Positions 58,701-64,000 of a stretch of 64,000 bases of DNA are shown here, in pieces (positions within the stretch are counted from its first letter, which is position 1; each line of letters opens with the position of its first letter). A program made the position numbers and the translations under genes. The notes beneath the pieces were generated by a model. The model made no database searches. It was not told the DNA's origin and saw only the letters and a program-made list of their open reading frames with translations. This DNA comes from Cyathus striatus (lineage: Eukaryota > Basidiomycota > Agaricomycetes > Agaricales > Nidulariaceae). The stretch is from the NCBI GenBank assembly GCA_025738555.1, contig JAOVFP010000003.1, forward strand, positions 6,076,001 through 6,140,000, given 5' to 3'.

Positions 58701-59609
58701 ATCGTAAGGACGGTGTGGAGCAAGTGTATCTGCTTGGTTCTTGCTGAAGACGTCAGCAAACTCGTGGTAGTCCGAGGGAATATTAGAAAGGTCAATGGTC
58801 TCTGTGGCCATAGCGGCAGCAGCAGACGCAGAGACTACAGCACCGAGATGTATCCTGAAGGTTTGAGACCCTTCAAGTTTGCTAGCTCTAAGAAATGCAG
58901 CAGCATTTATCATAGAGATGCTCGGAGGAGGACAAGAGTCTGGCGGAGAAGATGAGGTCTCATCTGGTGAAGCAGGTGGCAACGAAGGAGTATCCTTCGG
59001 AGCAGGGGTCGACGAAAGCGGAGATGATTCCTCTGTAACAGTGGTTTGGAAGCGAAGTATGCGTCTCTGTACCCAGTCAATCAACGGATTGTATTGGGAG
59101 AGCCAGTTAAATCCTAGAACCACGGAACAAGGAGAATCAAGCGGAGTCACGTAAAGTGCAAGGGAGATGCATTCACCAGATGGAAAAGTTACAGGCAAAG
59201 TAGTACTTTCTGTAAGAGTAGAGTTTGTGGTGCTGTCAAACAGTCGTAATGCTATCGGGGTTATAGGAGTTGTAGGTAGGTGATTTCTCCGGACGAAAAA
59301 TGAATCAATGAAACAGTGAGTAGAGCCGGAGTCAATAAGGGCAGCATAGGTAAGTAAATTGTTCGGTGTTATAGGAGATGGAGAGGAGAGCGGTATATGT
59401 ACAGCCTGAGGGTCAGAAAGAGCGGACGCGTTAAGTCTTACCTCCATGAGAGCACAAGGGAGAGGAACGCGGCCCTCGACTTGTGCGGAGTTACAAGGAC
59501 CACGCTCTATTTTTTTGAACTCCCTGTAGTGGGGCTCACCGGGGCAGACGCCTCGGAGGAAATAGCAGCAGCGCGTGCTCTTGCAGCCGTGGATGTAGCC
59601 TTGCGGCAA
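55798..59609 (-). pseudogene. Chromovirus Pol (protease-RT-RNase H-integrase-chromodomain), interrupted
   Basis: The frame is -1 relative to gag, overlapping its end by about 100 nt (59507-59609), as expected for programmed -1 frameshifting. Protease AALIDSGSTHCFID; reverse transcriptase with VIVYLDDILIYSN; RNase H VETDASDYALGAILS; integrase zinc domain HDHILAGHPGQNKT and CKSCTTC; catalytic core residues in VTSDRGSEF and GYHPEGDGQTERINQ; C-terminal chromodomain CKLRYLVRWSGYEGTDEELT. A TGA at about 57312-57314 splits RT-RNase H from integrase, and a 1-nt frame loss near 56206 separates the integrase C-terminus from the chromodomain ORF (55798-56082). Confidence 0.93.
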
Positions 59610-61180
59610 TCCTTAGCCATGTGTCCAGCTTTAGCACAAAACAAGCAGAGCTTGTTGTCCAAACGACATTTGCGCTCCTCCGGAGTTAACTTACCATCAG
59701 GTCCTAATTTACCTGTTAAGTCCGGGCCTTGAGAGGCAGGATGGCGTGGTTGAGCTGTAGACCCGGAGGAAGTGCTGGGAGTTGGTACTGATGCGGCATT
59801 AGAGGTGGAGGCAGCAGGCTCTGCAGGAGTGTTTCCCCGGTTCCTATTGTTGGAGGCCGGAGGAAGAGTCTTGGAAGGTGCAGCAGCACCCTTGTGACGC
59901 CTCTCCTCAATGGCACGCTCAGTACTGCGCTCCCAATGGCGTTGATCGAAACCCTGGGCCAAAGCCTTCATAGGCTGAAGGGATTCAGGACGAGGAATCC
60001 CCCTGCCGGAGATTTTGTCCTTAATGCGCGGACATAACCCATAGTAGTATTGTGAGGTGAGGGATGGGTCGTCCCAGTTCAACAAGGTAGCATACTTGTT
60101 GAAATCGATTTCGTATGAAGTGATGCGATGGCTGTTTTCCATCTTCAATGCACGGATCTCCAGTTCAGCCTCTGCTCGGGGGTTAGTTTGTCCGAAGTGA
60201 GTCCGGAGCAAACTAATGAAAAAGAGCCAATCGTCCATCCAGCGCTCATAAACATCCTCATCCAGATGTGAACTGAACAAAGCCCCTGCAGATCCCCGGA
60301 GAAAAGTTAACGTATAGTCAACTTTCGCCTGGTCACTGTTGTAAAGGTGGGGGTTGTTCCGGAAATTTAGGCGGCACTGAGTTAGGAATGCATCCAGCTT
60401 ATCGGTGCTAGAGCCATCGAAGATGTCAGGCGCTTTGACTTTCTTGTCACGTGGTGCAGGAGTAGGAGGTGGCCGATCCATAATGCGCTCGACTATGGTA
60501 GTCAGAGCACCAACCACATCTTCTCCGTCATAATGACGTCGACGAGGGCGGTAGGAGGATGAGCGAGAGGAGCGAGAGGAGCCATGAGACAAAGGACCAG
60601 AGCCTCCAGGTCTGCCAGGCCCACCAGGAGGAGTTCCTCCATGGCCTGCAGAATCTCCGTGATCAGAGGGAGGAACTTCATCCTCAACGTCACCAAACTG
60701 GGAATTACCATCAGAGGGCTCATGGTTAGAGCCGTCTTCAGATGATTCATAACCATTGCCCCCATTACCATTATCTCCGGGTGGAGGTGGTGGCGGAGCA
60801 CTCCCAGCACCTGAAGGTATAGGTGCTTTAGGAGGTGCTAGACTCGGAGTTGGAGCTCGCGGGTCAGAGTCAATGGTAGCATGTGGAATGAGTGTTGGGT
60901 CAAACGGAAAAACAAGCGGCATGGGTCGGGCATTGCTGACATACTCGAATGCTGGTTGCAGCACCCGTTGAGCACGTTCGGCCGAGACAGGAATTCTCGA
61001 GACCAATGCACTGGCCGACTCTGGAACAGGAGAACGAGAAACAGAAAGAGGTCGCGGGATGGTAGTCGTACGTCAAGCAGCAGATTGCTGAGAAGCCAAA
61101 CGATTACTGCGTTGGGCTTGCAGCGGGATTGTTTGCTGCTGGTGGCTGCGTTGATGAGCAGTCTCAGTACGAGTAGCCAT
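59507..61180 (-). pseudogene. Chromovirus Gag, one nonsense codon
   Basis: ATG 61180. Codon 36 is TGA (61073-61075), then the frame is open for about 520 codons: Pro/Gly-rich linker, capsid-like region (APDIFDGSSTDKLDAFLTQC and VYERWMDDWLFFISLLRTHF), and a CCHC knuckle (CLFCAKAGHMAKDC) near the C-terminus. A downstream ATG at 61006 could give a shorter Gag. The Gag-Pol overlap is at 59507-59609. Confidence 0.9.
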
Positions 61181-61232
61181 CGAAGAAAAGACAAAAATGT
61201 GGAGAAGATCCAAGGGAGTGAGTTTCAAATAC

Positions 61233-61842
61233 TGTCACGTCCCGTTCTATTCCACTAGGGACAAGAACCTCGGAGTAGATAGTCTAATAGAAGCGGAGTA
61301 ACTCGCGCACGTTAGTAGGGTGCGTGGAGGTAGTGAACGAGTACGGGAGTAGTGGAACGTTGGCTTCAACTTGTGTGTTGCGCCCCTTGGACTTCCAGTT
61401 CCGTATTTAGAACAAAGCGGAGTAAGTGGCAAAATAGCGGAGTTGGCTCAAGGCCCAAGTGGGAGAAGGGTGTAAACGTAGTTGATTTGAAACTGAAGTC
61501 TATCTACATTACAGGAGTAGTTTATATAGTAAACTACTTTGTCCGAATGCGTACGGAGTAATGCCAATGGGTATGTGGCATCCTAGGGTTAAGTAAACTC
61601 CATGAAATGTAGAACATGGTAAACTAGTAGTACGCCTCTAGATTATAGTCATAGGAGAAATGGCCGCGGCCGGAGAACAAGGTAGAAATATTAACGGGAA
61701 GGAACAAGTAAACAGTTACAAGTAAACATTAGTAAGGGGAGTTTGATATATAATAAGTATACATAGTCCGGAGGAAACGTACTAAAAGCGGAGTAAACTC
61801 GGAGTTGACTCCAATGGTACAGGGATTGTCACGGATATGACA
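61233..61842 (-). repeat. Chromovirus 5' LTR (610 bp)
   Basis: Near-identical to 54860-55469. The following leader on the element strand (GTATTTGAAACTCACTCCC) is the expected primer-binding position; no tRNA match or self-priming match could be confirmed by eye. Confidence 0.95.
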
Positions 61843-62805
61843 GTTATTCACCTATTTCATTATATTTTATGTTCTCACTGCCCCTTTTAGCTGAAAGACT
61901 GGTATAATGAGCTCAAATATCTTCAAGGGCTTTCGGATTTTGGGTGGGATGATACTGCAAAGCATGTAACAGCTAGTGATGAAGTTTGGGATGCATTTCT
62001 CGAGGTATGTGACTGATTTTGTACTGGATTATTCTTGCTGATTTATTGCTAGAAAAATCCGAAATATTCAGTATGGTGCAAGAAAACCTTTCCCCTCTTC
62101 AATGATGTTGGGTTTCTTGTGGGCAAGACTGTAGCAACTGGTGCTGGAGCTTTTCATGCTGGTGTTATTGTGAAACCAGAAGTTGTGAGTCCTGAAAATA
62201 ATACAGAATCAGATGATGTGAATATTTTTTTATCTTTGTCACATTCTATTTTATTAATTCAATTCTAGGTTATTTTACTGGAAACTCCTGCTCCAAATTC
62301 TCATAAGCATTTGTGTGCAGACTCTGACACTGCTCCAAAGCTGCAATATAAGCAGCTCAAGCATCAGAAGAGTAATGACAGTACTCCAAAGCATGCAGCA
62401 GAGGCAATGAGTGGCATTGCTGATGCCCTTCAGTACATTGGAGATTCAATGCATTCAAGTGTTCTCAGCACACCAGAACATCATAAAAAGGCTACTCGGA
62501 TGGTGGAGAATGATGTAGATCTCACTGAGAAGGAGCAAATTTGTGCTCTTCGACTGTTTACTGCTGATATAAAGGTAGTTGATACTTATACTTCTATTTC
62601 TGGAGAGTCACTTTGTACGTCCTACCTTCACTCTATGATTGAAAATTCTCTCTAGGTGTCTTTTTTTGTATCCTATTCTATGCTTTCATATCCTAACTAT
62701 TGTCACTCCTTATTCCAACTACTGTTACTCATTTTTTATCTGCCAATACTAACTATATTCATTCATTATTCCAACTACTGCCACTCATTTGTATTTAAAT
62801 CGAAA

Positions 62806-64000
62806 TTACATATTCTCCCTTTGCTCTAGCTCTGCTTGATAATCATCCCACATTTTTTGAGCCATTTCATCTCTCCATTGTGAAGCACAATTACGTTCTG
62901 TATCTGAAATTCCAGTGACTTCAGGTGGATGATTGTTATTTTGTATATTTGAGTCTTCTTCATTCTCACTTTCATCATCTGTTTCTTCTGTTGGTTCACA
63001 GTCTTCCATAAAGTTGTGAAGTGCACCAAGAGCTGCTACAAACTTTGCCTGCATTTCAAGTGGATACTCTACAGGTAGCTTCAATATTTGAAAACAGCAC
63101 TTGTAGACACCAAAAATCTGTTCCACTGTATTACATGCTTGAGCATGCCTCAAATTAAATAATTCTTGATAGTCTTTTAGTCTAAAATATGTTGAGTACT
63201 AGTGAGCAGTGATACAAATTAATAATATATACCTTTGACTAGCACGACCCCACTCTTTCAGATGGTAGCACTTTCCCTGATATGGTGTCAGAAGCATATC
63301 ACATAATGGAAAGCCAGCATCTGCCAAATAATACAAGTTTGGAGAAAGTTTCAAGTCATGGTTGCGAGCATAGTCAAAAATGTGAGAATCTGCAGCACTT
63401 CCTTCCCATCCACTGAGAATATATATAAACTTACCACCAAAATCAGAAGCTGCAAGAACATTCTGTGAGATAAATCCTTTTCTGTTATGATAGGGAATAC
63501 TGGATCCCTCTTCAACCCAGGCTGGAACATGACTTCCATCAATAGCACCATGACAATTGTTGAAGTGAGGTGAGAATTTCGGATTTTGAAGCTGCTTTGG
63601 CACATCATCTTCAGGCATAGCCTTCATGTATATTGTATAAAATGATCCAACAAGTATATTTGTTATCTTGTGGATGTATCTGTATTTAAAATACTTAGAA
63701 AAATCATTCATAAAGTTTATAAAATATGTATTACTTGCTTATGGTGTCTCCACTTCGCTGAAATCGCTCTTGAAGTGACCAAGAGCTTGCACCAGTATGT
63801 GCAAAATGAAGGAATATGGCAATTTGCTCATCTGCTGAGACATGTTTGCTACTCTGTAAGCCATGGTAAAGCTGTAGCTCAGCAGAAAGCCTAGAAAATG
63901 CTTCCTGAGAAAGGCCTAGTTGGTGAAAAATACGATCAGAATGTTCACTGGTGAGAAGCTCATCAAGCCAGCATTGCCCAGTGAGAATTGAAGTATGTAT
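62806..64000 (-). CDS. Harbinger-type transposase, N-terminus beyond window
   Basis: DDE_Tnp_4 family, minus strand, convergent with the Myb-like gene. Visible from the right edge: DELLTSEHSDRIFHQLGLSQ, an HTH-like EQIAIFLHFAHTGASSWSLQ and ERFQRSGDTISK, across an intron YIHKITNILVGSFYTIYM. First Asp: CHGAIDGSHVPAWVEEGS; then SGWEGSAADSHIFDYA; second Asp: LADAGFPLCDMLLTPYQGK; across an intron (about 63155-63230) the Glu in NTVEQIFGVYKCCFQILK. The C-terminus is acidic and ends at 62806. No stop seen in the visible part. It is a different subfamily from the transposase at 42774. Confidence 0.9.

Larger units (their letters stand above)
54860..61842 (-). mobile_element. Ty3/gypsy chromovirus LTR retrotransposon, 6,983 bp
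   Basis: LTRs of 610 bp at 54860-55469 and 61233-61842, both starting TGTCACGTCC and ending GGATATGACA, with a perfect 5-bp target-site duplication GTTAT (54855-54859 and 61843-61847). I count three differences between the LTRs, all transitions, so insertion was recent. Gag and pol run on the minus strand; pol order is protease, reverse transcriptase, RNase H, integrase, chromodomain, which places it in the chromoviruses. A purine tract (GGGAGGATAC) adjoins the 3' LTR. Gag and pol carry nonsense codons and pol a frameshift, so the element cannot move without help. Confidence 0.96.
54578..62655 (+). pseudogene. Myb/SANT-like DNA-binding protein of a second Harbinger system, split by a chromovirus
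   Basis: ATG 54578. Exon 1 (to 54850) has a Lys-rich start and WTDEDDAILISTMKDLK, then after codon 51 WKGTIWKKVEAALAD and KTAVKCEDHFGN. Intron 1 starts GTATGTTAT and contains a 6,983-bp retrotransposon; exon 2 resumes at 61891 with LKDWYNELKYLQGLSDFGWD, then KNPKYSVWCKKTFPLFNDVG and TADIKVVDTYTSI. The tryptophan pattern and Lys-Trp-Tyr helices fit the Myb_DNA-bind_3 family that accompanies Harbinger transposases. Codon 51 is TGA (54728-54730), probably from CGA. Whether splicing still works with the large insertion is untested. Confidence 0.75.

Noticed and set aside
1..64000. tRNA, rRNA or other structured RNA genes
   Set aside because: No A-box/B-box pair, cloverleaf or rRNA-like sequence was recognised by eye; a tRNA or covariance-model scan could not be run.

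Overview
The window is fungal nuclear DNA and looks like an Agaricomycete (mushroom-forming basidiomycete). Host genes are split by many 50-60 nt GT-AG introns. They include basidiomycete-style housekeeping genes and AA9 lytic polysaccharide monooxygenases (LPMOs) with CBM1 cellulose-binding modules, as in wood and litter decayers. I cannot name the species from the sequence alone.

Left third, 1-14.6 kb, ordinary gene-dense host DNA: NOP4 (ribosome biogenesis, runs off the left edge), RPN10 (proteasome ubiquitin receptor), divergent from an ABO1/YTA7/ATAD2-type AAA-bromodomain ATPase, then LCB2 (serine palmitoyltransferase), EF-1beta, and an AA9 LPMO with one CBM1.

Middle, 16.2-34.0 kb, a direct tandem segmental duplication. 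Copy A (about 16224-22750) and copy B (about 23737-34048) each carry, in order, an unrecognised gene (+), an AA9 LPMO with a long Ser/Ala/Pro linker and two CBM1 modules (-), and a decayed ribosomal-L1-domain gene (+). A decayed histone H4 gene lies between them. Copy A's LPMO looks intact. Copy B is about 3.8 kb longer because it holds five separate insertions, each with a target-site duplication (TSD) and each absent at the matching site in copy A: a 1.1-kb non-autonomous hAT, two solo LTRs, an LTR element coding only for gag, and a 107-bp MITE. Copy A is therefore an empty-site control for every insertion.

34.1-40.0 kb: MET2 (homoserine O-acetyltransferase), divergent from an ETF-ubiquinone oxidoreductase pseudogene. 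A 1.7-kb hAT element with a perfect 8-bp TSD splits the pseudogene inside its mitochondrial presequence.

Right third, 40.9-64 kb, is essentially all nested transposons. (1) An 8.8-kb PIF/Harbinger-type element has an apparently intact DDE transposase on +, a putative accessory gene on -, a nested hAT element, inverted minisatellites, and a captured exon-intron fragment of the host repair nuclease gene RAD1/XPF. (2) An autonomous-looking hAT spans 49790-54191. (3) A second Harbinger system has a Myb/SANT-like gene on + and a transposase on - that runs off the right edge. A 6,983-bp Ty3/gypsy chromovirus with near-identical 610-bp LTRs sits in the first intron of the Myb gene. Several transposon ORFs are broken by single TGA codons that look like CGA-to-TGA changes, consistent with methyl-CpG deamination or a RIP-like process.
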